DNA of 64,000 bases from JAGVLN01 sp964515755 (GTDB lineage: Bacteria > Pseudomonadota > Alphaproteobacteria > Rickettsiales > JABSSG01). Below are positions 1 through 8,886 of the stretch, piece after piece (position 1 is the first letter of the stretch; every line of letters starts with the position of its first letter). Below the pieces are notes generated by a model that searched no databases, was not told where the DNA came from, and worked only from the letters and a program-made list of their open reading frames with translations. The translations under genes were made by a program, and so were the position numbers. Location: positions 46,648-110,647 of the forward strand of contig CAZEVK010000002.1 in assembly GCA_964515755.1 (NCBI GenBank), read 5' to 3'.

Positions 1-588
1 GTAGATGTAAATGTACCGATCGGGTATGCTCAAAATAAAAATAGAAGAACTGTTTATAACAACCTTGCTGCTAACGGTATTGAATATAATACCGGCACTT
101 ATAACGAGTTCTATTTTAGACCAGCCGCTACTTTAGGTAAAAGCATCGAATTTAAACATTTCAACGTAATTCCTTCTGCTACAGTTAGTTATTTAGGACA
201 ATATCTCTCAGGCTATACAGAGTCTGGTGGCGCTTCCGTGATCAAAGTCGATAGCAGATACGTCAATACTCTTGCTGGTATCACACAAGTCGAGTTCCAA
301 AAAAACTTACGTGAAAATACTTATGCTTCTTTCAACGTTGGAGTTGAAGCAAGTGGAAGAGTTGGATCAAAAGACGTTAAAGTTACAGCTCTCGGTATGA
401 AAGCTAAATTTAACCCAGGTGGTCCAAAAGAGTATATTGATGCAATAGCAGGTCTTAGCATTAATCATGGTCTCATGAAAAAAGGCACAAATATATCTGC
501 TAATATTTTTGGAGCAAAAGGTATTACTAATTCTTCATCTCATAACTTTAGGGTAGGGATTAACGCTACAGTTGAAGTAAAGTTTTAG
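1..588 (+). CDS. Autotransporter-type outer-membrane beta-barrel, C-terminal part (5' end outside window)
   Basis: The reading frame is open from base 1 to the TAG at 586-588, giving about 195 residues without a start, so this is the 3' end of a longer gene. The translation alternates polar and aromatic/hydrophobic residues as transmembrane beta-strands do (for example NEFYFRPAATLG, FNVIPSATVSYLGQY, SFNVGVEASGRV). It ends in VGINATVEVKF, with the terminal Phe typical of proteins assembled by the BAM complex. This matches the translocator barrel of type V autotransporters such as the Sca/rOmp surface antigens of Rickettsiales. The passenger lies outside the window, so its role (adhesion or other) is unknown. 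A hairpin follows the stop closely, consistent with the end of a transcript. Confidence 0.7.
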   Translation, partial: VDVNVPIGYAQNKNRRTVYNNLAANGIEYNTGTYNEFYFRPAATLGKSIEFKHFNVIPSATVSYLGQYLSGYTESGGASVIKVDSRYVNTLAGITQVEFQKNLRENTYASFNVGVEASGRVGSKDVKVTALGMKAKFNPGGPKEYIDAIAGLSINHGLMKKGTNISANIFGAKGITNSSSHNFRVGINATVEVKF

Positions 589-600
589 TAATGACGTAGG

Positions 601-640
601 CCGGATTCTTGGGGAGGCAGGAATCCGGTTCTATTTTAAT
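601..640 (+). terminator. Hairpin after the autotransporter gene
   Basis: CCGGATTC (601-608) and GAATCCGG (621-628) form a perfect 8-bp GC-containing stem with a 12-nt loop, 12 bases after the stop codon. A moderately T-rich tail (TTCTATTTTA) follows. The weak U-tract and long loop make this a plausible rather than certain intrinsic terminator. Confidence 0.5.
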
Positions 641-1074
641 ATAAAAATCCTTCGCATGATAGTAGATTTAAGAAATTTATTGCCTCAACTAATATTTACA
701 TTTTCGATCTTTATACTGGAGAAAATCAACATCTAGTTTAATAATCAAAACAAGCTAATCACTAATATATCTATATTAATATCAGCGCAGATTAATATTA
801 GCCTAATAAGCAAGCTCTTACTGTTCCATATGACTTTCTCTTTACAAGAGAGTATGTAGCGAAATGGCTAGTAATGATAAAAACAATTTAAGATTGTTTT
901 TTGAGTTAGCTTTCAACCTACAAAAAAATAGCAGTAAAAAGTGTTAACCGCTTTAACATTTCTATAAGTGCGTACTAATTAGCAGGATTTTTAAAATAAA
1001 ACGCAAGCTTTGACTTTTTAAGCGAGTTACTATATAAAGATATCGTAATTCACTGATAAAAATTGTGCAAAATT
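641..1074. other. Intergenic stretch, no gene seen
   Basis: There is no convincing reading frame in either direction. A short hairpin (TCTCTT-TAC-AAGAGA) lies near 838-852. The promoter of the downstream Fe-S gene presumably lies near the 3' end, but no clear -35/-10 pair was found. Confidence 0.4.
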
Positions 1075-1629
1075 ATGTTTATTCAAACCGAGCCTACGCC
1101 TAATCCTTTGTCGTTAAAATTTTTGCCGGGGAAGGAAGTTAATCCAGATGCCCCAATTAATTTTACTTCACGTGAGGATTGTGAGATTTCACCTTTGGCT
1201 AAAGCATTGTTTCATAATGTCAATGTAACTGGCGTTTTTTTTGGCAAAGATTTCATTACTATCACTAAAAGTGAAAATGCTGATTGGAACGTTTTAAAGC
1301 CTGATATTTTGCTTACCATGATGGAACATTTTACCTCAGGTGCACCATTGATTCTTAAAAGTGATGGCGTTCATAAAGATACTGAGATTTTAGAAACTGA
1401 TAGCGATGTTGTTGCGCAGATAAAAGAAATCATTGAGCATCGTGTTCGCCCTGCTGTTGCACAAGATGGTGGTGATATTACGTTCCATAGTTTTGAAAAT
1501 GGTATAGTAAAGTTAAAACTGCAAGGTTCTTGTTCCGGCTGCCCAAGCTCTAGCGTAACTCTAAAAAATGGTATCGAAAGTATGCTTAGACATTATGTAC
1601 CTGAAGTAGAAAGCGTTGAAGCTGTTTAA
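1075..1629 (+). CDS. NFU1/NifU-type iron-sulfur cluster carrier
   Basis: A 184-residue protein with the two-domain layout of mitochondrial and alphaproteobacterial NFU1. The N-terminal Nfu domain opens with MFIQTEPTPNPLSLKFLPG, and the C-terminal NifU domain carries the cluster-binding CxxC in GSCSGCPSSSVTLKNG (cysteines near residues 153 and 156). Family knowledge says that such proteins bind a labile Fe4S4 cluster and hand it to target apoproteins such as lipoyl synthase and aconitase in the cytosol. ATG at 1075 is chosen because translation from it begins exactly where the family does; an in-frame TTG 12 bases upstream would only add a short non-conserved extension. Both metal-ligand cysteines are present and the length is usual. 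It stands alone on the + strand. Confidence 0.92.
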   Translation: MFIQTEPTPNPLSLKFLPGKEVNPDAPINFTSREDCEISPLAKALFHNVNVTGVFFGKDFITITKSENADWNVLKPDILLTMMEHFTSGAPLILKSDGVHKDTEILETDSDVVAQIKEIIEHRVRPAVAQDGGDITFHSFENGIVKLKLQGSCSGCPSSSVTLKNGIESMLRHYVPEVESVEAV

Positions 1630-2029
1630 TAATATCGACTAAAATCGCTTAATAATTACGAATAAAAATATTGATAAATTCAGTAAAACATTTGCTCTAG
1701 TAAGCATTTGCACATACTCTTCATCTATTATTTCTCAAAAAATATTCAGCTTATAGGTAAAATTATACTTAAAACTCAATTAAAAATTGAATGTTCAAAG
1801 TCATTTTTAGAATTAACTCTCGTTACGTTAGAAATTAAGATAGACAATGTAGAAAACATATTTGCACACCATATCTTAAAAAAGATATTCAATTCATGCC
1901 CAAACCTATGTTTTAGGGTTAATTAAGAGTTTATATATTCGATAGCATCTTTACGATTAAATTCCACTCCCAGTAGAAATTATGACAGGCAATACAAGAA
2001 AGCATGAATAATAGAATAAGACTTACCCT
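1630..2029. other. Intergenic stretch between nfu and dnaN
   Basis: A TTG-initiated frame of 72 codons (1708-1926, +) exists, but it has no ribosome-binding site and an AT-driven composition, so it is not called. Nothing else is recognisable. The two flanking genes converge here. Confidence 0.35.
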
Positions 2030-3148
2030 CTAAATTCTCATTGGCATAAGTATATATTTAAATGACTTATCATCATTATCCTCAATGAGGATTGAAGAGA
2101 AGCCATCTTTTAATGATAATAGAACTTTTTCGCCAGTAATTACCATCATACCTTCCAATAAATATCGAGCATTGAAGCCAATTTCGACTTTTTCACTAAC
2201 ATTAGATTTAATCGAGATTACTTCCTTACCACTACCACCCAAATCACTATTTGCAGTAAATGTGATGATATCTTGCTCTATGAATAATTTGATCCCTTTG
2301 AATTTTTCATCATTAATTGTAGAAACCCGATCTATTGCTTTCGCAAATAATTTAGCATCTACTTCAAGTTTAAGATGATTGTCGTGTGGCACTAATCCTG
2401 CATAATCAGGAAATTTAGCATCTATGAGTTTAGAAATCATCGTGATGTTATTACAGATAAATTGAATTTTACGCGAAGATAAAGAGACGTTTATATTTTC
2501 CTTGGACTCATCAATAATTTTTCTAAGCTCTATTACTGTTTTTTTAGGAATGATAATTTGTGGAAAATCATTCAAATCAGAAACTTCATTTATTTGCACA
2601 ATGGATAATCTATGGCCGTCAGTTGTAACGGCATTAAGTGTTCCGTCAAAATTTAAATGCATACCATTTAAATTATATCTGGTATCTTCATTACAAATTG
2701 CAAATTTAGTTTTATCAATAACTTCTTTCAGCCTATTTGCTGATATAGTAAAATTATGGCTAAAATTATCGCTGTCAATTATAGGAAAATCTTTAGCTGG
2801 CAAAGTTGATAAAGCAAAATAGCTTTTACCTGAAGAAATATTTAATATAGTTGGCGCATCTTCAGTGATAGTAAGTTGAACATCAAAATTTTCATCTAAC
2901 TTACGTACTATGTCAAATAGCATATGCGCAGATACAGTAAATTCACCCGGATGAGTAACCTGAACTTGAATTTTTTCAGTTATAACAATCGCCATATCCG
3001 TAGCTGTTAACTCCAACAAACCATTACTATCAGCCGCGATTTTAACGTTTCCTAAAACAGAAATAACATTTCGACGCTCTACAATAGTCTGGATATGAGC
3101 TAATGCTTTAATTAATATTGATTTGGTAACATTTATAGAAAAAATCAT
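2030..3148 (-). CDS. dnaN: DNA polymerase III beta subunit (sliding clamp)
   Basis: A 372-residue protein, the usual length for the bacterial beta clamp. It shows the three-domain clamp pattern: MIFSINVTKSILIKALAHIQTIVERRN at the start, AVTTDGHRLSIV in the middle domain, and the C-terminal YILMPMRI, where the conserved PMR of the peptide-binding pocket is visible. The dimeric ring holds DNA polymerase III and other partners on DNA during replication and repair. Only 13 bases separate it from dnaA upstream, so the two are probably co-transcribed. No lesions are seen. Confidence 0.96.
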   Translation of the reverse strand: MIFSINVTKSILIKALAHIQTIVERRNVISVLGNVKIAADSNGLLELTATDMAIVITEKIQVQVTHPGEFTVSAHMLFDIVRKLDENFDVQLTITEDAPTILNISSGKSYFALSTLPAKDFPIIDSDNFSHNFTISANRLKEVIDKTKFAICNEDTRYNLNGMHLNFDGTLNAVTTDGHRLSIVQINEVSDLNDFPQIIIPKKTVIELRKIIDESKENINVSLSSRKIQFICNNITMISKLIDAKFPDYAGLVPHDNHLKLEVDAKLFAKAIDRVSTINDEKFKGIKLFIEQDIITFTANSDLGGSGKEVISIKSNVSEKVEIGFNARYLLEGMMVITGEKVLLSLKDGFSSILIEDNDDKSFKYILMPMRI

Positions 3149-3161
3149 ACTTATACCTAAA

Positions 3162-4577
3162 CTAACATTCTAAAATTCTTTTTAATAACCTAATATCTTC
3201 ACCAAACTCTATGTCTATAGACATTAATTCTTCTACTTTCTTAACTGCATGCATTACGGTAGTATGATCCTTACCGCCAAATTTCTTACCTATCTCTGAA
3301 AAACTTCGCTGAGTTAGGGATTTAGACAGATACATAGCAACTTGACGCGGTCTTGAAACCGACCTTAATCTTCTAGATGAAGACATATCAGAAACTTTAA
3401 CGTTAAATCTTTCAGAAACTTTTTTCTGAATATCTTCAATAGTTACCGCTCTTTCATTTGAACGCAGTAAATCTCGTAAAATTTCTTTAGTTACTTCTAA
3501 TGTAACTTCTCGACCGATTAAATTAGAATGAGCAATAACTTTATTTAATGCTCCCTCAAGTTCTCTAACATTTGATGAAATTTTTGCCGCCAAAAATTCA
3601 ACAACATTTTTTGGAATAGAAATATTCATTTGATCAAGCTTAGATTGTAAAATACCAATTCTAAGTTCATAAGTAGTACTATGCACATCTGCAACGAGTC
3701 CCCAGCCTAGTCTTGAACGAATGCGCTCTTCCATATCCTCTAAGTCGGAAGGAGATCTGTCACAAGAAATAACGATTTGACGGTTATTATCAATTAATTC
3801 GTTGAAGGTGTGGAAGAACTCTTCTTGGGTGCTGTCCTTACCGCAAATAAATTGCACATCGTCTACCATCAACACGTCTACTGATCTGAATTGCTCTTTA
3901 AAACTCATTATATCTTTATTACGTAAAGCTTTTACGAACTGATACATATACTTTTCAGCAGAAAGATAAGCCACCCTCCTCTTAGGATTATTTTTATTTA
4001 TATGCCAAGCAATTGCATGCATAAGGTGAGTTTTTCCTAATCCGACCCCGCCATATAAGAATAACGGATTAGACCCGGCCTGTACTACACCTGCATCTGC
4101 AACTGCTTTAGCAGCAGCATATGCTAATTCATTTGGCTTGCCGACTACAAAATTTTCAAAAGTAAAGCGACGATCCAAATTAGTAATGCTTGTATTAGCA
4201 TGCTCGGCTGCATTAGGCTCATTCGATACAGGCGTTCCGATACTTGCCCTTTCTGATGATTTTACAATATCAGTATTTGGATTCTTTTTCGGCTCAACAG
4301 TAATATTGATTTTTTTAATATTAATATCATGCTGACGCCATAATTTTAACAAGCGCTTTTCATAATGAGTAGCAATCCAATCTCTAATAAATCTGGTTGG
4401 TACAGTAAAATCAAGATGACCATTAGCGCAGCTAACAAAATCTAGCTTACTAATCCAGCTTTTAAATGTTTCTTCTCCATATTCTTTTTTTAAAGAATTA
4501 GATACTGCCAACCATGTTCTTGAAGATGTATCTTCTGTTGTATATTCTAAGATTTTTGGCTGAAGTAATAAAGTCAC
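3162..4577 (-). CDS. dnaA: Chromosomal replication initiator DnaA
   Basis: DnaA of about 471 residues. The N-terminal domain (TWLAVSNSLKKEYGEETFKSWISKL) is followed by a variable linker. The AAA+ ATPase has Walker A GGVGLGKTHLMHA, Walker B VLMVDDVQF and the RIRSRLGWGL sensor region. The C-terminal DNA-binding domain carries the DnaA signature SRPRQVAMYLSKSLTQRSF and GGKDHTTVMHA. The GTG at 4577-4575 is preferred as start because AGGA sits 5 bases upstream; a TTG 12 bases further out (4589) is the alternative. The ATP-bound protein melts oriC and starts replication. dnaN follows after 13 bp. Family knowledge suggests dnaA and dnaN are often separated in alphaproteobacteria, so the pairing is notable. 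Confidence 0.96.
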   Translation of the reverse strand: MTLLLQPKILEYTTEDTSSRTWLAVSNSLKKEYGEETFKSWISKLDFVSCANGHLDFTVPTRFIRDWIATHYEKRLLKLWRQHDINIKKINITVEPKKNPNTDIVKSSERASIGTPVSNEPNAAEHANTSITNLDRRFTFENFVVGKPNELAYAAAKAVADAGVVQAGSNPLFLYGGVGLGKTHLMHAIAWHINKNNPKRRVAYLSAEKYMYQFVKALRNKDIMSFKEQFRSVDVLMVDDVQFICGKDSTQEEFFHTFNELIDNNRQIVISCDRSPSDLEDMEERIRSRLGWGLVADVHSTTYELRIGILQSKLDQMNISIPKNVVEFLAAKISSNVRELEGALNKVIAHSNLIGREVTLEVTKEILRDLLRSNERAVTIEDIQKKVSERFNVKVSDMSSSRRLRSVSRPRQVAMYLSKSLTQRSFSEIGKKFGGKDHTTVMHAVKKVEELMSIDIEFGEDIRLLKRILEC

Positions 4578-4844
4578 AATATTCCTCAAAATTAATAAAT
4601 TAATTGTTCTAGATTAGTGATATCTGCGTTATAATTCGCTATATTTATAGAAAATGACTGCGCATAACTCACAATTTTACTGCTTGGATTAATTTAAAGA
4701 TGCATTATATGGTTCCGATAGTAAACAATTTTATTTTACTTTTTTTTAAAAATTGTAATTGACTTATTTTTCATACAACATTTTGTGTAAAATTTGATTT
4801 TGCTCACTAAATACACCTTAATTTATATAAAAAAATTATTAAAT
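4578..4844. other. AT-rich dnaA/sdhE divergent intergenic region, possible oriC element
   Basis: This 267-bp region separates the divergent dnaA and sdhE genes. The minus strand at 4792-4784 reads TTTTACACA, a full match to the DnaA-box consensus TTWTNCACA, and a poorer 7/9 match lies in CATAACTCACA near 4662. Long A/T runs (about 4730-4755) could serve as an unwinding element. One good box is too few to call an origin. The promoters of both flanking genes must also lie here. Confidence 0.25.
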
Positions 4845-5132
4845 ATGAATGAATTATTAAAAAAAAAACTGATTTATAGAAGTTGTCATCGCGGTTGCAA
4901 AGAAACAGATTTTATGTTGGGAAGATTTGTCAGAAGTGATATAAGCAAGCTTAATGAAATGGAATTAGAACAGCTTACTATATTATTAGAAGAATCAGAT
5001 AGCGATATCTATCGCTGGCTGACAGGGCTAAAACCTGTACCATTACTATGGCAAAATTCATTAATGGGAAAAATTATTAATTTTAATAAGACTAAAGACA
5101 TTGTTAAATATCAAACCATTACTAAAACATAA
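4845..5132 (+). CDS. sdhE: Succinate dehydrogenase FAD assembly factor SdhE
   Basis: A 95-residue protein of the SdhE/Sdh5 (DUF339) family. It has the diagnostic RSCHRGCKETDFMLGRF, whose RGxxE motif is needed for covalent flavinylation of SdhA. The rest (DISKLNEMELEQLTILLEESDSDIYRWLTG) matches the family helical bundle. It works in the cytosol, handing FAD to the succinate dehydrogenase flavoprotein. ATG 4845 gives the family N-terminus; the TTG 51 bases upstream adds non-conserved residues. The 3' end overlaps mfd by 32 bases, and the sdhE-mfd neighbourhood is common in alphaproteobacteria. Confidence 0.88.
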   Translation: MNELLKKKLIYRSCHRGCKETDFMLGRFVRSDISKLNEMELEQLTILLEESDSDIYRWLTGLKPVPLLWQNSLMGKIINFNKTKDIVKYQTITKT

Positions 5133-8100
5133 AGCTAGTAGCCTTACTCCTATTATTGACGGTAGTGAGTTTTATGCTATTGCTAAAATTGCAAATGAAA
5201 CAAAGAACAATATTATTTATATTGCCCGTGACGAACAACGCGCCAATGCAATTTTTACTACTTGTTCCTGGTTCATAAAGAACAAGAAAATATTACATCT
5301 GCCAGCATGGGATAGTATTCCATATGATTTAACTTCTCCTTCATCGTATATTTTAGCCAAACGTATCGGAGTGTTAACTGGAATCACCCAAAACCCCTAT
5401 TCATCAAAAATAATTATTACTTCAGCAAATGCCGCAATTCAAAAGATCCCTATACAAACTGAGATCAACAAGGCAATTCTAACAATCAAAATTGGGCAAA
5501 AATATAATAGAGACTCTTTAATCAAATATCTTATTAATCATAACTATGTGCGTACGGCTACAGCAAACTCTATAGGCGAATTTGCAGTTAGAGGTAGTAT
5601 TATTGATATAATGGCTGATAATGATAGCGGTTATCGTGTTGATTTTTTTGGAGATGTTATTGAAAACATCAAAATATTTGACGCTGAATCCCAACTTTCT
5701 ACAGAAAAAATAGACAAAATTTTAATTACACCGCCTTCTGAGCTTATATTATCTGAAGCAACTATAGAGAAATTCAAGCAAAATCTAATTAATAAGTATG
5801 GTGCTAATGCTACAGCCTCTGACGCAATGCAGAACATCGCAAGAGGAAATTGGCATTTCTCCGGTGTTGAACAATGGTTACCTTTATTTTATGACCAGTT
5901 GACTAATCTGTTTGATTTCGTAGGTCAGGATAATATTATAATGTTCGATTATCTAGCAAAACAAGCTATCACTGAGCAATTTGAAGAGATTGAAAGCTGC
6001 TATAATGAAAGAAAGCTAGAAATTAAGATCGATAAAAAAATTTATAGTGATCCACTTCCACCAAATGCTTTATTCCTTGAGGCTAAAGAATTAGAGGCCG
6101 TAACTCAAAATTCTACTAAAATATATTGTCAGGCTTCGGATAATAGCGATACTAGCGTAAAAATAGAATTAAACATTAAGCCAAATGAAAATCTTTTGCA
6201 TCTTGCTCAGTTAGAAAAAACTTCTGCACTCGAAATTTTAAAAAAAATAGCTAATAAGAATTTTGTTATTTCTGCCTTAAGCAATGGCTCTAGAGAACGA
6301 ATCGAACGTATATTCCATGATCATGAAATTAACTTTACTAAACATGATGGATGGGACTATCAAACTACTATATCAACAAAAACCCCTATCTTAATAGTTT
6401 CACCATTAGAAAAGGGATTTACTACAGAAAATTTTACTTTAATTACCGAGCAAGAAATTTTCGGCATAAAGATCCAAAATTCAAATACTAAAAAGCATAA
6501 AAGCTTCAAAAAGCTCGTTCAGGAAGTAAGTAATTTTGTTTCCGGAGAAATAGTCGTACATATAGACCATGGTATAGGAAGGTTTGAAGGCTTAGAAACC
6601 GTAACACTGTCAACAACCAAACATGATTGCTTCAAGATTTTATATGATGATGGAGACATATTATATGTTCCTGTCGAAAATATTGAAGTAATAAGTAAAT
6701 ATGGCATCGAAGGAGATGTTAAGCTAGATAAGCTGGGCAGTGCATCTTGGCAGTCAAGAAAAGCTAAGCTTAAAAATCGAATTAAACTATCAGCAGAATA
6801 TCTGCTAAAAATTGCTGCTGAAAGACTAAACAGAAAACATGATATTATCGTTCCTAATATAGGAATATATGATGAATTTTGTGCTACCTTCCCATATCAG
6901 GAAACTGAAGATCAGCTAAGTTCAATAGAAGCAATAAGAAATGATTTGGCTTCAGGTACTCCTATGGATCGGTTAGTATGTGGTGATGTCGGTTTTGGTA
7001 AAACCGAAGTAGCAATCCGCGCTGCATTTATGGTATTAAAAGCCGCTGACAATGTTAAGAGACAAGTAGCAATGATCTGCCCTACTACGTTATTATGTAA
7101 ACAGCATTTTAAAGTGTTTGCAGAAAGGTTCAAAGATTTTGACATCAATATCAAACAGCTGTCTAGGTTTGTAGATAGAAAAGAAACAGCACAAACAATT
7201 GACGAAATTAATCAAGGCAATGTTGATATTGTGATCAGTACTCATGCCTTGCTCAATGAAAAAATCAAATTTAATAACCTTGCATTACTTATAATTGATG
7301 AAGAGCAACATTTTGGTGTAATACAAAAAGAAAAGCTTAAAGAGAAAAAAGCAAATGTTCATGTGTTGTCACTGTCAGCTACACCAATTCCTCGAACATT
7401 GCAAATGTCACTCACAGGAATTAAAGATTTAAGCATAATTGCTACACCGCCAATAAATAGATTAGTAACTAAAACTTCTGTATTGGCTTATGATTCTATT
7501 ATTATTAAAGAAACAATATTGCGTGAGTTTCACCGTGGCGGCCAAATATTTTATGTTTGCCCAAGAATAAGCGATATGGATGATGTTGTTAATATTGTCT
7601 CAAGTTTAGCACCTGAGCTTAAAATAGTTTCTGCTCATGGCCAAATGCCCCCAACCAAATTAGAAAATACTATTCATGATTTTGAAAATCGTAAATATGA
7701 CGTGCTGATCTCAACATCGATTATTGAGTCAGGGCTTGATATGTCTAATGTTAACACGATTATTGTTCATCGCTCTGATAAGTTTGGGCTCAGCCAGCTT
7801 TATCAATTACGAGGACGTGTCGGTAGAAGTAAAAATAAAGCCTATGCTTACTTTACCATACCGAATAAAAATTTATTACCAAATGTTATTAGAAGGCTGG
7901 AAATCTTACAAAATATAGACTCTCTTGGAGCCGGATTTTCTGTTGCCAGCCATGATATGGATATTCGTGGGTTCGGTAATTTACTTGGTGATGAGCAATC
8001 TGGACATATTAGAGAAGTCGGTATTGAACTTTATCAAGAAATGTTAGAACAAACGGTTAAAAAACTTAAGAATGATAACTCGGTTGAATTAAACGAAAAA

Positions 8101-8532
8101 TGGATACCGCAGATTAATTTAGGACTATCAGTGCTAATACCAGAAAGCTATATTCAAAATCTGGAATTGCGCCTAAGCCTTTATCAAAGAATCTCAACCC
8201 TAGAACATGAAAACGAAATTGAATCCTTTGCAGCTGAAATGATTGATCGCTTCGGCTCATTACCCGAAGAATTTCAACATTTAATTACTATAGTAAAATT
8301 AAAAAAACTTTGCTTACAGCATAACATTCGTAAAATTGATGCAGGCCCGAAAGGAATAATGTTTGAATTTAGCAAAGACTACGCTGAAAAAGTGGATAAA
8401 ATAATGACATTGGCTGCCAATAACCCAGCGCAAATAAAGATTAAACCGGATAATAAAGTGCTATTGAATATTAGCCTAGATGATCCTAATAAAAGAGTAT
8501 CAATGATAAATAAATTTATTGCACAATTGTAA
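5101..8532 (+). CDS. mfd: Transcription-repair coupling factor Mfd
   Basis: A 1143-residue protein with the full Mfd order. It has a UvrB-homology region at the N-terminus, an RNA polymerase interaction domain (VHIDHGIGRFEGLETV, about residue 485), and helicase motifs with Walker A GDVGFGKTEVAIRAAF (about 626), IIDEEQHFGV and SLSATPIPRTL. Next come the translocation (TRG) motif SHDMDIRGFGNLLGDEQSG (about 950) and the C-terminal regulatory domain. It displaces RNA polymerase stalled at lesions and recruits UvrA. No ATG exists near the N-terminus, so the TTG at 5101 inside the end of sdhE is the most likely start, which implies translational coupling. No frameshifts occur over 3.4 kb. Confidence 0.95.
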   Translation: MLNIKPLLKHKASSLTPIIDGSEFYAIAKIANETKNNIIYIARDEQRANAIFTTCSWFIKNKKILHLPAWDSIPYDLTSPSSYILAKRIGVLTGITQNPYSSKIIITSANAAIQKIPIQTEINKAILTIKIGQKYNRDSLIKYLINHNYVRTATANSIGEFAVRGSIIDIMADNDSGYRVDFFGDVIENIKIFDAESQLSTEKIDKILITPPSELILSEATIEKFKQNLINKYGANATASDAMQNIARGNWHFSGVEQWLPLFYDQLTNLFDFVGQDNIIMFDYLAKQAITEQFEEIESCYNERKLEIKIDKKIYSDPLPPNALFLEAKELEAVTQNSTKIYCQASDNSDTSVKIELNIKPNENLLHLAQLEKTSALEILKKIANKNFVISALSNGSRERIERIFHDHEINFTKHDGWDYQTTISTKTPILIVSPLEKGFTTENFTLITEQEIFGIKIQNSNTKKHKSFKKLVQEVSNFVSGEIVVHIDHGIGRFEGLETVTLSTTKHDCFKILYDDGDILYVPVENIEVISKYGIEGDVKLDKLGSASWQSRKAKLKNRIKLSAEYLLKIAAERLNRKHDIIVPNIGIYDEFCATFPYQETEDQLSSIEAIRNDLASGTPMDRLVCGDVGFGKTEVAIRAAFMVLKAADNVKRQVAMICPTTLLCKQHFKVFAERFKDFDINIKQLSRFVDRKETAQTIDEINQGNVDIVISTHALLNEKIKFNNLALLIIDEEQHFGVIQKEKLKEKKANVHVLSLSATPIPRTLQMSLTGIKDLSIIATPPINRLVTKTSVLAYDSIIIKETILREFHRGGQIFYVCPRISDMDDVVNIVSSLAPELKIVSAHGQMPPTKLENTIHDFENRKYDVLISTSIIESGLDMSNVNTIIVHRSDKFGLSQLYQLRGRVGRSKNKAYAYFTIPNKNLLPNVIRRLEILQNIDSLGAGFSVASHDMDIRGFGNLLGDEQSGHIREVGIELYQEMLEQTVKKLKNDNSVELNEKWIPQINLGLSVLIPESYIQNLELRLSLYQRISTLEHENEIESFAAEMIDRFGSLPEEFQHLITIVKLKKLCLQHNIRKIDAGPKGIMFEFSKDYAEKVDKIMTLAANNPAQIKIKPDNKVLLNISLDDPNKRVSMINKFIAQL

Positions 8533-8886
8533 TTAAATTAACGCTCTACCTAATCATATTAGCAGTAATTATTTATATAATTGTTATCACTTTCTGCCTT
8601 TTATAGCACAGCAGCGCAAGCAAATAACTAATACTAAAAATAATTTTAAATTACTTTTTACTTTTACAAATTATTTTATTGTCACTGTATCTAAAAAAGA
8701 AATTCAAAATCAGATTATCCATATAAATCATAGACTTAGCAGCTATTTAATTAGAAATTATAATATTAACCAATATGCTATTATCTACAGATTAACAATT
8801 AGTAACTGCTTAATTATATCTTGACATTTCTTAATCTTTAATACATAATATCAAATCTTATTTTTTATTAACTATTTTATTATTTT
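8533..8886. other. AT-rich intergenic stretch upstream of an orphan gene
   Basis: No reading frame is seen in the first 290 bases. The 3' end carries the promoter listed at 8821-8849. No terminator hairpin for mfd was found. Confidence 0.4.
8821..8849 (+). promoter_or_regulatory. Sigma70-type promoter for the orphan gene at 8887
   Basis: A perfect -35 TTGACA (8821-8826) and a -10 CATAAT (8844-8849, 5 of 6 matches) are separated by 17 bases, the optimal spacing. The predicted transcript starts about 30 bases before the ATG at 8887. This is one of the best promoters in the window. Confidence 0.6.

Noticed and set aside
1708..1926. 72-codon + strand frame between nfu and dnaN
   Set aside because: TTG start, no ribosome-binding site, composition typical of AT-rich noncoding DNA and no recognisable motif.
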